Notes: generated from the sequence alone by a model not told the origin. Shown: positions 45,819 to 54,734, counted from the first letter of the stretch. The stretch is DNA of 64,000 bases from Aquimarina sp. TRL1 (GCF_013365535.1 NZ_CP053590.1:536001-600000); one strand, 5' to 3'. Translations and numbers: made by a program.

Positions 45819-48182
45819 TTATTCTCTCAACAATTGCTGAGTGTATTTTTTAGCACTTCCTTCCAGTGAAATAAAGTAAGTTCCCGAGGCAAGATCAGAA
45901 ATCAGTAACTTGGTTATTTTATCTGTTAAAGCTATTTTTCTGATAATTTTTCCATTCATATCAGAAATCAGGAGTTTTTTCACTTTCCACAATTCATTTC
46001 CAATTGAAATTGTCAGATATTCTTCTTTAACAGGATTAGGAGAAAACTGAATCACTGCTGCATCTTCAACCAACATTTCTCCTTTTTTCAAAGTACTCTT
46101 CCCTGAAGTACCACAGTTCCCTAAAAACCTCCAGCTACTACTTGTTTTCTCGTACAAACGTCCAAAATAAGTCACCTTATCTCCAACCTGGTAATTCTGA
46201 GATGAATCATATGCAGGAACTCCATCACAGATATCCCCACTATTACCTGTAGTTGTCACACGTATCGCATCACTAAAAGCAGATTCATTCCCCGCAGCAT
46301 CTTTAGCCTTAATCTTAAACTCATAGGTTGTACTGGCAGCTAATCCAGAAACATTTTTAGACGTTCCGGACACAGTTCCTAAATTAGTAGATCCTCTATA
46401 CAGTATATAGCCTGTCACACCTACATTATCAGTAGAAGCATTCCATGAAAGGGTACATGAATTCTGCGTCACATTAGAAGACGTCAGCCCACCAGGCACC
46501 GAAGGAGCTTGTGTGTCACCTCCTGTAGTTCCTCCAATCACTACTGTATAATCTTCTACTTCGCCGTAATCGAATGTTTCACAAGCTGTCGGGATCCCGT
46601 TATACTTCATAGACACCCGCATTCGTGTTCTCCCATTCTTTGCAGAAGAAGGCACTGTAAAACTTCCATTAACCGGACTGGTTTTGGAAGCAGCCTTACT
46701 CCAGACCAATTCTCCAGCATCTTTAAAATCTTTATCCTGATTATAATCAATCCATACAGCATACCCTTCATCATATGCCGTCCCTGACCATTTAGGAGTA
46801 ATCGTTATTGTATGTGAACTTCCTTTTGATAAATTTGTAGAAATTCCTGTGTGATCCCCATAACCATTAGATCCATCGGTTGTATTATCAATACTTCCTA
46901 ATTTTACATTTCCAATGTACTCATCAGTTACTTTTTTCCCTTTAGAAGCACAGTAAACCGGGTCTCCTCCGCCACTAACTCCATTTCCTACTTCTATTAA
47001 AAACTCTAACGCTAATTTCGTAAACTTGGCTGCATGAGTCGCATTTGGGGTTGGTGACCTGTCGAAAGTATCCCTTGTCGTATGAATATTAGGATTACTC
47101 TCCCTGAAAGTAGCTTCTATCGGGAAAGAAACCTGATATCCCTGTTGCGCCCAGCTATAATGATCAGAACATCCATAATTACATCTAGAGGTTCCGTACG
47201 TAAACTTATGTGTCCCCGAAGCATTGTAATGATCCATTAACTGTCGCAAAAAACTATTTAATGTCTGGCTATTATAACTATCATCAGTAATATAGATATC
47301 TCTGGAAGACCCTTTATAATTAGTCATATCAAACTGCACATAACCAACAACATTTACATTTCTTCGCTTATAGTCTTCTGCAATTTCTTTAGACCCTCTC
47401 AACCCAACTTCTTCAGCTGCATATGCCATAAACTCTATGGTTCGTTTCGGCTTAAAATTCATTTGAAATAACACCCTTGCCGCTTCGGTTATAGTGGCAA
47501 TACCAGATGCATTATCATCTGCTCCAGGAGCATTCGTTGTTCTTTCTGGACTTACAGAGTCAATATGCCCTCCTATAATGACATAATCATCAGGTTTTTC
47601 TGTTCCTCTGATCGTCATGACTAATGATGGCATTGAGGTACTGTTATGATTAACTAACCGGACAGAAACATCACTCCTGTTTCCAGCTAGTTGCTCCCAT
47701 TTTCTTTTTAAATCTGTAACTGATTGCTTGGCCTTACTAGTTGTATGATATCTGGTCCCATATCGCTCCAACTCCTTTATCTGGTTGGCGATATTTACAT
47801 TATTAACCAAATCCAAACTTTCTTTAACCAATCGATCCTGAGTAATCGTATAAGAAACTCTTCGCTGTGTCGATTTCCTATTTTGTTCATTTTCGATAGT
47901 TCGAAGTGCATCTTTTTCTGAATGTTCATAAACAAAACCTGGTCCATGAACCAATACCTTGTGATGTAATTCTTCTGCGGCATTATGGCTTAGCATCACA
48001 GCACTAAAACCATTTTTAGAAGCAATTACTTTCACATCTTCGGGATGTCCTTTTTTTAGAGCTATAGCATCTTTTGTTTCCATTGTCGCGTAGAACATTT
48101 CTTTTTTCTCTTGCTGTGCATATCCATTGGAAACATATAGACATACCAAGAGCACTGAAATAAATAAATTTATTTTTTTCAT
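45819..48182 (-). CDS. Secreted M28 family metallopeptidase with FN3, carbohydrate-binding and T9SS sorting domains
   Basis: A 787-residue exported aminopeptidase. Signal peptide MKKINLF... ends YAQ (about 23). A propeptide follows (about 25-110). The M28 catalytic domain (about 140-400) has zinc ligands GGHIDS (His206), GADDNASG (Asp222), AEE (Glu257/258), FDM (Asp285) and HTTRD (His367). A GEVED-type beta domain (about 410-555, ending GEVEDYTVVI) comes next, then fibronectin III (about 560-645), a CBM5/12-like chitin-binding module (about 655-695, YQVGDKVTYFGRLYEK) and a T9SS type A sorting domain (about 705-787, FSPNPV to LISDLASGTYFISL). The pattern implies surface or extracellular proteolysis tied to insoluble polysaccharide. 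An upstream conserved element is described separately. Confidence 0.93.
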   Translation of the reverse strand: MKKINLFISVLLVCLYVSNGYAQQEKKEMFYATMETKDAIALKKGHPEDVKVIASKNGFSAVMLSHNAAEELHHKVLVHGPGFVYEHSEKDALRTIENEQNRKSTQRRVSYTITQDRLVKESLDLVNNVNIANQIKELERYGTRYHTTSKAKQSVTDLKRKWEQLAGNRSDVSVRLVNHNSTSMPSLVMTIRGTEKPDDYVIIGGHIDSVSPERTTNAPGADDNASGIATITEAARVLFQMNFKPKRTIEFMAYAAEEVGLRGSKEIAEDYKRRNVNVVGYVQFDMTNYKGSSRDIYITDDSYNSQTLNSFLRQLMDHYNASGTHKFTYGTSRCNYGCSDHYSWAQQGYQVSFPIEATFRESNPNIHTTRDTFDRSPTPNATHAAKFTKLALEFLIEVGNGVSGGGDPVYCASKGKKVTDEYIGNVKLGSIDNTTDGSNGYGDHTGISTNLSKGSSHTITITPKWSGTAYDEGYAVWIDYNQDKDFKDAGELVWSKAASKTSPVNGSFTVPSSAKNGRTRMRVSMKYNGIPTACETFDYGEVEDYTVVIGGTTGGDTQAPSVPGGLTSSNVTQNSCTLSWNASTDNVGVTGYILYRGSTNLGTVSGTSKNVSGLAASTTYEFKIKAKDAAGNESAFSDAIRVTTTGNSGDICDGVPAYDSSQNYQVGDKVTYFGRLYEKTSSSWRFLGNCGTSGKSTLKKGEMLVEDAAVIQFSPNPVKEEYLTISIGNELWKVKKLLISDMNGKIIRKIALTDKITKLLISDLASGTYFISLEGSAKKYTQQLLRE

Positions 48183-48278
48183 TTTTAAAGTGAGTTTGTG
48201 TTATGTTCCTAACATACATATTTTTACGACAACATAACAACGGCATCTCCTCAAAATAAAAACTGTTTTCACTTCTCT

Positions 48279-48389
48279 TTAAACAGCAACAATCGTTTTC
48301 TTTAGAACAACTATACAATACATCTGTCGCCTAAGTGCTTTTATTATCGTACTATTTAAAACACGCTGGAAACCAAAAAAAGAAAGCAT
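48279..48389 (-). CDS. Possible 36-residue basic peptide (copy A)
   Basis: A 36-codon ORF (ATG at 48389, TAA at 48279) within the upstream element of the M28 gene. It begins MLSFFGF and contains TIIKALRRQ and VLKKTIV. The peptide is basic with alternating hydrophobic residues. A homologous ORF of the same length exists at 50878-50988. By hand alignment about 17 of 35 residues are identical, with a single in-frame codon insertion. About 75% of bases match, and many substitutions change the amino acid, so the conserved unit could be RNA or DNA rather than protein. Confidence 0.35.
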   Translation of the reverse strand: MLSFFGFQRVLNSTIIKALRRQMYCIVVLKKTIVAV

Positions 48390-48424
48390 ACACATAGAAA
48401 ATTTTATGCTAGAACAAAAAAAGC
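48279..48424 (-). repeat. Conserved upstream element, copy A
   Basis: Part of a dispersed pair with 50878-51022, both in the same orientation upstream of minus-strand T9SS cargo genes. The best-matched stretches are TTCTAGC(A/G)TA(A/G)AATTTTCTAT before the ORF, ACGATAATAAAAG and GTTCTAAAG. It lies 97 bp upstream of the M28 gene start. Distance from the matching ATG differs from copy B (190 bp). Confidence 0.65.
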
Positions 48425-48588
48425 TTTTTGAAAATATCTATTCATAGTGAGATAATACAGTACTTACCATCACTTACTAAAAACCACTCCTTTTTTCCGG
48501 CAATGATGTAAGGCACAATAAAATCCATCTTGACTTTTTGATATTATCCAAAAAAACAAGGGTATTTTTACTATATCTCAGGAAATAG

Positions 48589-48624
48589 AAAAAGTCTTCT
48601 AAATATAATTGTAGAAGACTTTTT
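48589..48624 (-). terminator. Terminator of the beta-propeller T9SS gene
   Basis: A 13-bp stem AAAAAGTCTTCTA / TAGAAGACTTTTT with a 10-nt loop, 15 bp beyond the stop codon of the minus-strand gene at 48640, followed by a T-rich tract on the minus strand. Confidence 0.82.
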
Positions 48625-48639
48625 TATTCACAGTTAGGA

Positions 48640-50685
48640 TTATTCTTTTACAAATCTTTTAACATACACACCATTAGCTGTTTTTATTTGAAGCATATAA
48701 TTTCCTGACTTTAGACCTGACACATCTACAGCACCGTTTAAATATTCTTTTTCCATAACGCGCTTTCCCGAAAAATCTAAGATCGTATAAGACATGATTT
48801 TTGAAGTCCCAAATTCTATATTTAGCATATTATTTACTGGATTAGGGAACAACTTTACACTTTCCAGGTTAGGCAGCTGTTTTTGTATTGTTTTTTGTAT
48901 TGAAAGTTCAGCTATTTTTCCTCTTGGGCAAGGAATATTATTGGTTGTAATTCCATATTTTCTGGCTTCTTTCCAAGGTGCACACTCATTTAAATACACC
49001 CCATGTTTTACATAATAATAACGTCTTGGCTGTAATTGATAATTAAATACTATAGGATTTGTATGGTATAGATAAGGCGCTGGTTGTTGCCACCAATAAA
49101 TACTTTCTCTTACTATTTCGGTACTTGTCCCCGGAAAGTATTCTATAAGATGCCAATCGGAGTTCGGATTCGCTCCTGCCACTTGATTTACTCCTGCTAC
49201 TTTTAATGTAGTCATACATACTTCATATGTAAATGCTGGATCTAATACAGGAGGAGTATTAGCCCCCCATGCTATATTAAATGCATTAGTATGACCTATA
49301 AGTGGTAATGAAAGAGTTGTATTGATGTCCGGATCAAAATCATTCGTGTTAGAAAATAAACCTCCGGTAGCATACACCTGATTACAATTCCCTGTTACGA
49401 TACTTCCTACATCTCCTGATCCTCCTTTATGAATCCAGTGTATATTTCCATTAGCGGTCGCATGCCTACTTATAAACAAGCCTCCAGAAGAAGTAGTCCC
49501 CCCTGTGAGCACTCCATTTTGATTATCTACAGTAATCGTTTCTACTCGATCATATGCTGCCGTATTTCCTCCCTCTACACGCTGAAACCATCGAAACTCT
49601 CCTGAAGCCTTTAATGATACAATATATATATCTTTTAGGCCTTGATTTGAGGCAATAAAATTAGTAGCGTTTGGATCAAAATCAACAGTCGCCTTAAAAG
49701 TACCTGCGATATAGACATTTCTATTCTCATCTATAGTTATTACATTACCTTCAATTCTTTCTCCAGGTTGCACATTAGGTTGTTTATTAAATCCTTTAGC
49801 CCATACTACATTTCCATTAGAATTAACTTTCAAAACAAATGCATTTCGATTTGTTGATCCCGTTGACAATAGATTTGCAACTGTATTTCCTGAAGAGAAA
49901 TCACGATAGTCTAATTTTTTAAAATAAGTCCCTGTCATATAGACATTTCCTAAGTCATCCCCTGTGATACCATTTCCTTCTTCATGGTGAACACTACCAT
50001 AAGTCCTAAACCAAATATCATTTCCTGTGGTAGGGCTTATTTTATACAAGAAAGTATCATCCGTTACTGATGACGGGGTCTGAATAGTGGAATACGTTCC
50101 TGAAAAATAGAGCTCATCTGTATCTTTATTATAAAAGATCTCACCGCCTTCATCATATCCAGAAAGCCCAAAGTTCCTAGCCCATATAGCATTTCCATTA
50201 GAGTCTAGTTTTAGTACATATACATCAGTATGACCATTAGAAGAAATACTTACATTATTTCCAAAAAAAAGTGTTCCTGAAAAAGTCCCGACAATATATA
50301 TATTACTATCAGCATCTGTAGTCAGAGATTCCCCAAATGCAGTCGCGCTTTCATCACCATAATACCTATGCCACAGATAATTACCTTCATTATCTAATTT
50401 TTGGATATAAACATTTGCTGAATTATCTCCATTAGTTATTGCCTGCCCCGTAGGGCTTGGATCAAAATCAAAACTCCCATATGAAAACCCTGTAGTAAGA
50501 ATATTGCCCTGACTATCTATTGTGATTCCTTCTCCATAACTAACTCCCCCTATACCTCCATATGGTGGTTGTTCATTAATAGTATGCCCCCATCGGTAAC
50601 TAGGTTGCGCCAGCAAACCTGAATAACATATAGCTACAAGCATCAGTAATAATGATTGTTTTTTGCAAAAATATTTTTTTTTCAT
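48640..50685 (-). CDS. Secreted beta-propeller (SBBP-like repeat) protein with T9SS type A sorting domain
   Basis: A 681-residue protein with signal peptide ending GLLAQ (about 27). The body consists of repeats of the form (Y/W)xxxxG...D..GNIYxxGxFxGTxDFDP...D.YVxKLDxNGNxxW, one about every 60 residues up to residue 460, as in SBBP/beta-propeller proteins with several blades. A beta domain follows (about 480-595), then the T9SS type A C-terminal sorting domain (about 605-681, LFPNPVNNMLNIEF to LKSGNYMLQI). T9SS carries it across the outer membrane. Its ligand is unknown. It is separated from the next gene by a terminator at 48589. Confidence 0.88.
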   Translation of the reverse strand: MKKKYFCKKQSLLLMLVAICYSGLLAQPSYRWGHTINEQPPYGGIGGVSYGEGITIDSQGNILTTGFSYGSFDFDPSPTGQAITNGDNSANVYIQKLDNEGNYLWHRYYGDESATAFGESLTTDADSNIYIVGTFSGTLFFGNNVSISSNGHTDVYVLKLDSNGNAIWARNFGLSGYDEGGEIFYNKDTDELYFSGTYSTIQTPSSVTDDTFLYKISPTTGNDIWFRTYGSVHHEEGNGITGDDLGNVYMTGTYFKKLDYRDFSSGNTVANLLSTGSTNRNAFVLKVNSNGNVVWAKGFNKQPNVQPGERIEGNVITIDENRNVYIAGTFKATVDFDPNATNFIASNQGLKDIYIVSLKASGEFRWFQRVEGGNTAAYDRVETITVDNQNGVLTGGTTSSGGLFISRHATANGNIHWIHKGGSGDVGSIVTGNCNQVYATGGLFSNTNDFDPDINTTLSLPLIGHTNAFNIAWGANTPPVLDPAFTYEVCMTTLKVAGVNQVAGANPNSDWHLIEYFPGTSTEIVRESIYWWQQPAPYLYHTNPIVFNYQLQPRRYYYVKHGVYLNECAPWKEARKYGITTNNIPCPRGKIAELSIQKTIQKQLPNLESVKLFPNPVNNMLNIEFGTSKIMSYTILDFSGKRVMEKEYLNGAVDVSGLKSGNYMLQIKTANGVYVKRFVKE

Positions 50686-50877
50686 CTAGTTGAATTTAAG
50701 GATTACTCCCCAAGTATACCCTTTCCAGAATGGAAAAAGTAAATGACTTAATGAATAACAAAATAAGTTTATAAAGTATCCTAATTTTAGAGTCTTAAAC
50801 ATGACGACGACTAGCCTCCTTAACCATCGTTACAAATTCATTTCATTAAATCAGCTTATCATGACTTTTTCTGTTTT

Positions 50878-50988
50878 CTAAAAAATAACGGCAATCCTTC
50901 TCTTTAGAACCTCTAAAAAATACCTCTGCCCCTTAAGTCCTTTTATTATCGTATATTTAAGCACCTTGAAAGGCAAAAAAGAAAACAT
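50878..50988 (-). CDS. Possible 36-residue basic peptide (copy B)
   Basis: A 36-codon ORF (ATG at 50988, TAG at 50878) in the upstream element of the beta-propeller gene. It begins MFSFLPF and includes TIIKGLKGQ and VLKRRIA, with eight Lys/Arg and one Glu, and alternating hydrophobic residues like a cationic amphipathic peptide. It is homologous to the copy A ORF at 48279-48389. No export signal, RBS or perfect promoter is visible. Confidence 0.35.
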   Translation of the reverse strand: MFSFLPFKVLKYTIIKGLKGQRYFLEVLKRRIAVIF

Positions 50989-51022
50989 ATAATAGAAAAT
51001 TCTACGCTAGAATTAAATGCTT
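50878..51022 (-). repeat. Conserved upstream element, copy B
   Basis: Second copy of the roughly 145-bp element, in the divergent region between the beta-propeller gene and the LamG-like gene. The upstream part contains TTCTA-gcg-TAGAA, a small inverted repeat (less symmetrical in copy A). It starts 190 bp from the minus-strand ATG and 111 bp from the plus-strand ATG. Confidence 0.65.
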
Positions 51023-51132
51023 GTTATTTATTCTAGTTTTTCAGAAGCCCTTGCTTTATTTATTATAGATAGATTGTATGTTTTAGAAAATAAAAACACT
51101 CGAAAGGGGGAAATCGAAAAATCGTTTTTATT

Positions 51133-52449
51133 ATGAAATACTTAATACTCGTTTGGGGCTGTATACTACTGATCCCTTTTTGCGGGATTGGTCAAACTGG
51201 ACCAGGAGGTGTCGGAACCACTGACGGCAGTTCTTCTCTTCGTGTTTGGTTAAAATCTGACGATCTTGATGCTGATGGCGATAACACTGATAATCCTACC
51301 AATGGAACTGCTGTTTCTCAATGGTCTGATTTTAGTGGAAGTGCGAATCATTTTACACAAACAGGAGCAAATCGCCCTACCTATACAACAGGAACATTCA
51401 ATGCTGTCAACTTTGATTCTAATGCAGCAACCCCTCAATTAATGAATAACAGTACAACCGGATTTTATACCAACGGTAGTACTTTTTTTGTAACCAATAC
51501 GGTCAATACTGGTCCTTCTCATACTTTATTTGACAATGGCACTTTTTCCCTTAGAGCAGAACAATGGTTCAATACTAGTAGAGTTGGTTTTACCCACTAT
51601 GGAGTTGCAGATTACAGCACTACTATTGCTTCTCCATTTGGAACAAACGCAATCATCTCCTATCATAAAACAGGAACTTCTTCCAATCTAGATGTAAGAG
51701 TAAATACTGCAACGCAAGCTTTAAATATTGGAGCAACCAACAAAGGAATTCCTTTTGACAGAATTGGTAAAGCAACAGCCTCTGCAGATGAAGCAAGTGG
51801 AGATTTTTTCGAAATATTACTATACAACAACAGGCTTAATGCTGCCCAAATAATTATCGTAGACAATTACTTAAGTGCCAAATACGCAAATATCCCTATC
51901 CCTATTGATGTATATAATGAAGATGATATTGCGGCAGGAAATTACGATCATGATGTTGCCGGTATTGGTCGAGTTAATGCTACGAATCTGCATAATGATT
52001 CTCAGGGAACCGGAATTGTACGAATATCAAATCCTACAAACTTAAATAATGATGAATTTTTTATGTGGGGACATGACAATGGAACCTTACTTATAAACAA
52101 CACTACAGATATCCCAACCGGAATAACAGCCAGGTTCGACAGAGTTTGGCGGGTTAGTGAGGTTAGCACTACTGGTACTCCCGTAAATGTAGGTGGCATT
52201 GATATGCAATTCGACCTGAGCGGGATTACAGGAATTACCACTTCCAGTTTACGACTCCTGATTGACTCAGACAATGATGGAAATTTTAATGATGAAACTC
52301 CTATCTCCTCAGCAATCGATCTTGGCGGAAACACATATGGGTTTAATGGAGTAACTGCATTAGCTAATAACCTTCGCTTTACTATAGCACTAGGCAAACG
52401 AACTATTATCACAAATCGAAGAATTACATACAGAATACGAAAAAATTAA
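51133..52449 (+). CDS. Secreted LamG-like protein without an obvious sorting domain
   Basis: A 438-residue protein with signal peptide MKYLILVW... ending GIGQ (about 21). Residues about 35-250 form a LamG/concanavalin-like fold: LRVWLKSDDLDADGDNTDNPTNG, WSDFSGSANHFTQ, RPTY and the EILLYNNRLNAAQIIIVDNYLSAKYA end. A second beta domain follows (about 265-425), with AGIGRVNATNLHNDSQG, RVWRVSEV and FTIALG, a DUF8202-like pattern. Related flavobacterial proteins usually continue with a T9SS or gliding-motility C-terminal domain, but this one stops in a short basic tail (RRITYRIRKN). It may be truncated, anchored differently or retained in the periplasm. Confidence 0.83.
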   Translation: MKYLILVWGCILLIPFCGIGQTGPGGVGTTDGSSSLRVWLKSDDLDADGDNTDNPTNGTAVSQWSDFSGSANHFTQTGANRPTYTTGTFNAVNFDSNAATPQLMNNSTTGFYTNGSTFFVTNTVNTGPSHTLFDNGTFSLRAEQWFNTSRVGFTHYGVADYSTTIASPFGTNAIISYHKTGTSSNLDVRVNTATQALNIGATNKGIPFDRIGKATASADEASGDFFEILLYNNRLNAAQIIIVDNYLSAKYANIPIPIDVYNEDDIAAGNYDHDVAGIGRVNATNLHNDSQGTGIVRISNPTNLNNDEFFMWGHDNGTLLINNTTDIPTGITARFDRVWRVSEVSTTGTPVNVGGIDMQFDLSGITGITTSSLRLLIDSDNDGNFNDETPISSAIDLGGNTYGFNGVTALANNLRFTIALGKRTIITNRRITYRIRKN

Positions 52450-52617
52450 TCGTATTAGAATATATTTTTACTATAAAAAAAACAAATAGCATTATAAGAC
52501 AAAACAACTGATAATTAAAATATTCCTTCATTTTAAAAAGTTAGTATTGAGAATTCTTTTTTAACTTTAATAAGATTGTAAAAAAGAATCAATAAATATT
52601 ATTTCAACTTTTTATTC

Positions 52618-52625
52618 TATTTTTG
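52618..52625 (+). promoter_or_regulatory. -7 box of ECF sigma operon
   Basis: TATTTTTG, a perfect TAnnTTTG box, 19 bp before the sigma factor ATG. The leader is short and no clear -33 is seen. Confidence 0.45.
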
Positions 52626-52644
52626 ATAAACACAATAAGAAAAT

Positions 52645-53199
52645 ATGTCCACAAATACTATTGACCCCAACATATGGGTGGATAAGTACGGTGATTACTT
52701 ATTCAATTACACCATTGTAAGAGTAGACGATAAAGAAATTGCTCAGGATTTAGTTCAGGAGACCTTCTTTGCCGGACTTAAATCTATGAAAAATTTTAAA
52801 GGAGAAGCTAGTGAACGTACCTGGCTGGTTTCTATTTTGAAAAGAAAAATTATAGACCACTACCGAAAGATCAATAGTAACAAAGGAAAGGCAGAAGTAC
52901 GGATAAATTACAATGACAGTTCCGAATCAGAAGGAGACTGGTTAGAGGAAAAAGTAGCAGATCCTTTTGACCTTAATGCAGAAAATGAAATTGAGAATAA
53001 AGAACTAGGATTAGCAATACATAATTGCATTGAAAAACTTCCCGAAAAGCAGGCTCTTATTTTCAAAATGAAAACCATTCAAGGGTTTGATACAGAAGCC
53101 ATCTGTAATGAATTTAATATTACTGCGTCTAATCTATGGGTAACAATCCATAGAGCAAGAACAGCGATGGCTGAGTGCTTAGAAAAAAATTGGTTTTAG
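52645..53199 (+). CDS. RNA polymerase ECF-type sigma-70 factor
   Basis: A 184-residue ECF sigma factor. Region 2 (about 15-85) has IAQDLVQETFFAGLKSMKNF and ERTWLVSILKRKIIDHYRK; region 4 (about 125-180) has CIEKLPEKQALIFKMKTIQGFDTEAICNEFNITASNLWVTIHRARTAMAECL, the usual helix-turn-helix. An acidic linker (about 95-118) lies between. ECF factors direct RNA polymerase to a stress or surface regulon and are held by an anti-sigma. The two small proteins downstream (4-bp gap) are the likely anti-sigma candidates. Confidence 0.93.
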   Translation: MSTNTIDPNIWVDKYGDYLFNYTIVRVDDKEIAQDLVQETFFAGLKSMKNFKGEASERTWLVSILKRKIIDHYRKINSNKGKAEVRINYNDSSESEGDWLEEKVADPFDLNAENEIENKELGLAIHNCIEKLPEKQALIFKMKTIQGFDTEAICNEFNITASNLWVTIHRARTAMAECLEKNWF

Positions 53200-53203
53200 A
53201 ATT

Positions 53204-53482
53204 ATGAGCAAGGCTAGTAAGTTTTTTATTAATTGTGAAGAAGCGAATCTCTTTTGCGACAAAGATCAATACGAGGAAGCTTCTTTCTGGGAAAAAATAC
53301 GTTTGAAAATTCATGTGTTATATTGCCGTGTATGTCAAAAATATGTAATAAGAAACCGAAAACTTACTAATACTATGAAAGAGGCCAAAGTCATAACAAT
53401 TAACCAGGAGGTTAAAGAAATTATGAAAAAAAGATTACAACAGGAAATGAAAAAAAGTAGCAACCAATCCATTCAATCGTAA
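53204..53482 (+). CDS. Small anti-sigma-like protein with zinc-finger ligands
   Basis: A 92-residue protein with NCEEANLFCDKDQYEEASFWEKIRLKIHVLYCRVCQKY at its start. The HVLYCRVC part is an H-x3-C-x2-C arrangement, with further cysteines upstream (Cys11, Cys18), as in zinc-binding anti-sigma (ZAS) domains. There is no transmembrane helix. The C-terminal half is charged and helical. It is 4 bp after the sigma gene, so it is probably its anti-sigma. Databases sometimes mislabel such proteins as glycine dehydrogenase because gcvP is nearby. Confidence 0.75.
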   Translation: MSKASKFFINCEEANLFCDKDQYEEASFWEKIRLKIHVLYCRVCQKYVIRNRKLTNTMKEAKVITINQEVKEIMKKRLQQEMKKSSNQSIQS

Positions 53483-53529
53483 ACAATTTAAAAATCCCTA
53501 GAGACCCCCAGAATAATTAAGACATTGCT

Positions 53530-53784
53530 ATGAAACGAAGTAACAGACTATTCATTTCTCATGAGGAAGCAAAAATGATTTGTGATAAAAATCAATATGG
53601 AGAAGCTTCTTTGCTAGAGATTATAAAATTAAACATCCGACTTATTTTCTGTGCGCTTACCAGAGCATACAGCAAAAAGAACGGAAAATTATCTGACTGC
53701 ATAAAAAAGGGAAAACCTCAAACATTATGCAAAGAACAGAAAGAGGTTATGAAGAAAAATATCCTGGAGAAGATGAACGAATAA
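53530..53784 (+). CDS. Small paralogue of the anti-sigma-like protein
   Basis: An 84-residue protein clearly paralogous to its neighbour: FISHEEAKMICDKNQYGEASLLEIIKLNIRLIFCALTRAY aligns with it throughout. The histidine of the H-x3-C-x2-C group is Arg and the last cysteine is Thr, so the zinc site is broken. The gap to the first copy is 47 bp. It may have kept sigma binding without zinc, or be decaying. Its stop abuts the convergent UbiA-like gene. Confidence 0.72.
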   Translation: MKRSNRLFISHEEAKMICDKNQYGEASLLEIIKLNIRLIFCALTRAYSKKNGKLSDCIKKGKPQTLCKEQKEVMKKNILEKMNE

Positions 53785-54600
53785 TTACCTAAGCACCAGA
53801 AGGATTCCCAGCCACATAATCGGAACGCTTTCTACCCAAAAAGAGCAAAAATATTCGGATTGCTCTTTTTTAGTACCCCATAAAAACAGTAAACTTATTG
53901 CTGTAATGGAAATTGTACTTAGAATTTCGGCTGACATCAATTCTTCTTTAGCTCCCGTCAATAACAAAAAGAATACTAACAATACCCCACCAAACACCTT
54001 AGCCCTAGTAACACCTATCATCTGTGGAATTGTACCCAGATCTTCATCATCATATTGCAAATCCCTTACCTCAAAAGGCATCATCATCACAACTACAAAA
54101 AGAAACCGTTGAATTGTCTCTACTAACACATCCATATCAATGGCGATCCGCACATGAATAATTGGCATTAGTACAGAAACTCCTGCCCAAACAATCCCTA
54201 TAATAAATATCTTCACCCCAGCATAACTCCTCAAATTTTTCTTATTCGGAAAAACAGGAAAAGCATACAAAACAGTTAACAAAACAAAGGGAACTAAAAT
54301 CACCACAGTTCTAAGTGGCATCAGAAATGTATAATACAAAAACAACACAGCGCACGCTATGGTCAGAAAACGAATCCCTCTCATAGACCCTGTCAGTCGT
54401 TTGTGATACAACTTGGAAACATTTGCATATTTCACCAGGTTATACGCCACAATAACTCCTAAAAAACTAAAGATTAAAAACTGATAATCAATAGGTAACT
54501 CATATTTCATAAAAGTTACAACAACCAAACAGCAAACAGCAATCGCTACATGTATACTTCCATTCACATAGAAGTCAAATATTCGTTTTAAGGTTTTCAC
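53785..54600 (-). CDS. UbiA-like multi-pass membrane protein
   Basis: A 271-residue polytopic membrane protein with about eight hydrophobic segments. It resembles UbiA-superfamily prenyltransferases as found next to gcvP in Flavobacteriia: the position of motif 1 is VVAYNLVKYANVSKLYHKRL, without the N/DxxxD, and motif 2 EVRDLQYDDED keeps a DxxxD-like pattern. With motif 1 lacking its aspartates, prenyl transfer is unproven. It is divergent from gcvP (134-bp gap). Confidence 0.7.
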   Translation of the reverse strand: MKTLKRIFDFYVNGSIHVAIAVCCLVVVTFMKYELPIDYQFLIFSFLGVIVAYNLVKYANVSKLYHKRLTGSMRGIRFLTIACAVLFLYYTFLMPLRTVVILVPFVLLTVLYAFPVFPNKKNLRSYAGVKIFIIGIVWAGVSVLMPIIHVRIAIDMDVLVETIQRFLFVVVMMMPFEVRDLQYDDEDLGTIPQMIGVTRAKVFGGVLLVFFLLLTGAKEELMSAEILSTISITAISLLFLWGTKKEQSEYFCSFWVESVPIMWLGILLVLR

Positions 54601-54699
54601 ATTGCAAAGTTAAGTGAATCTGTTAATAACACCTGAAATTAGTTAAAAACTTTATTCACCCATGTTAAAATAACTATAACGTTTTAGTGATTAAATACG

Positions 54700-54707
54700 T
54701 ATTTTTG
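54700..54707 (+). promoter_or_regulatory. -7 box of gcvP promoter
   Basis: TATTTTTG, a perfect TAnnTTTG box, 27 bp before the gcvP ATG. It overlaps the palindrome AAATACGTATTT (54693-54704), a possible operator similar to the CAAATACGT words before the A2M gene. Confidence 0.5.
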
Positions 54708-54734
54708 GCGTCTAATTTTCAACTGTTTTTAGCT

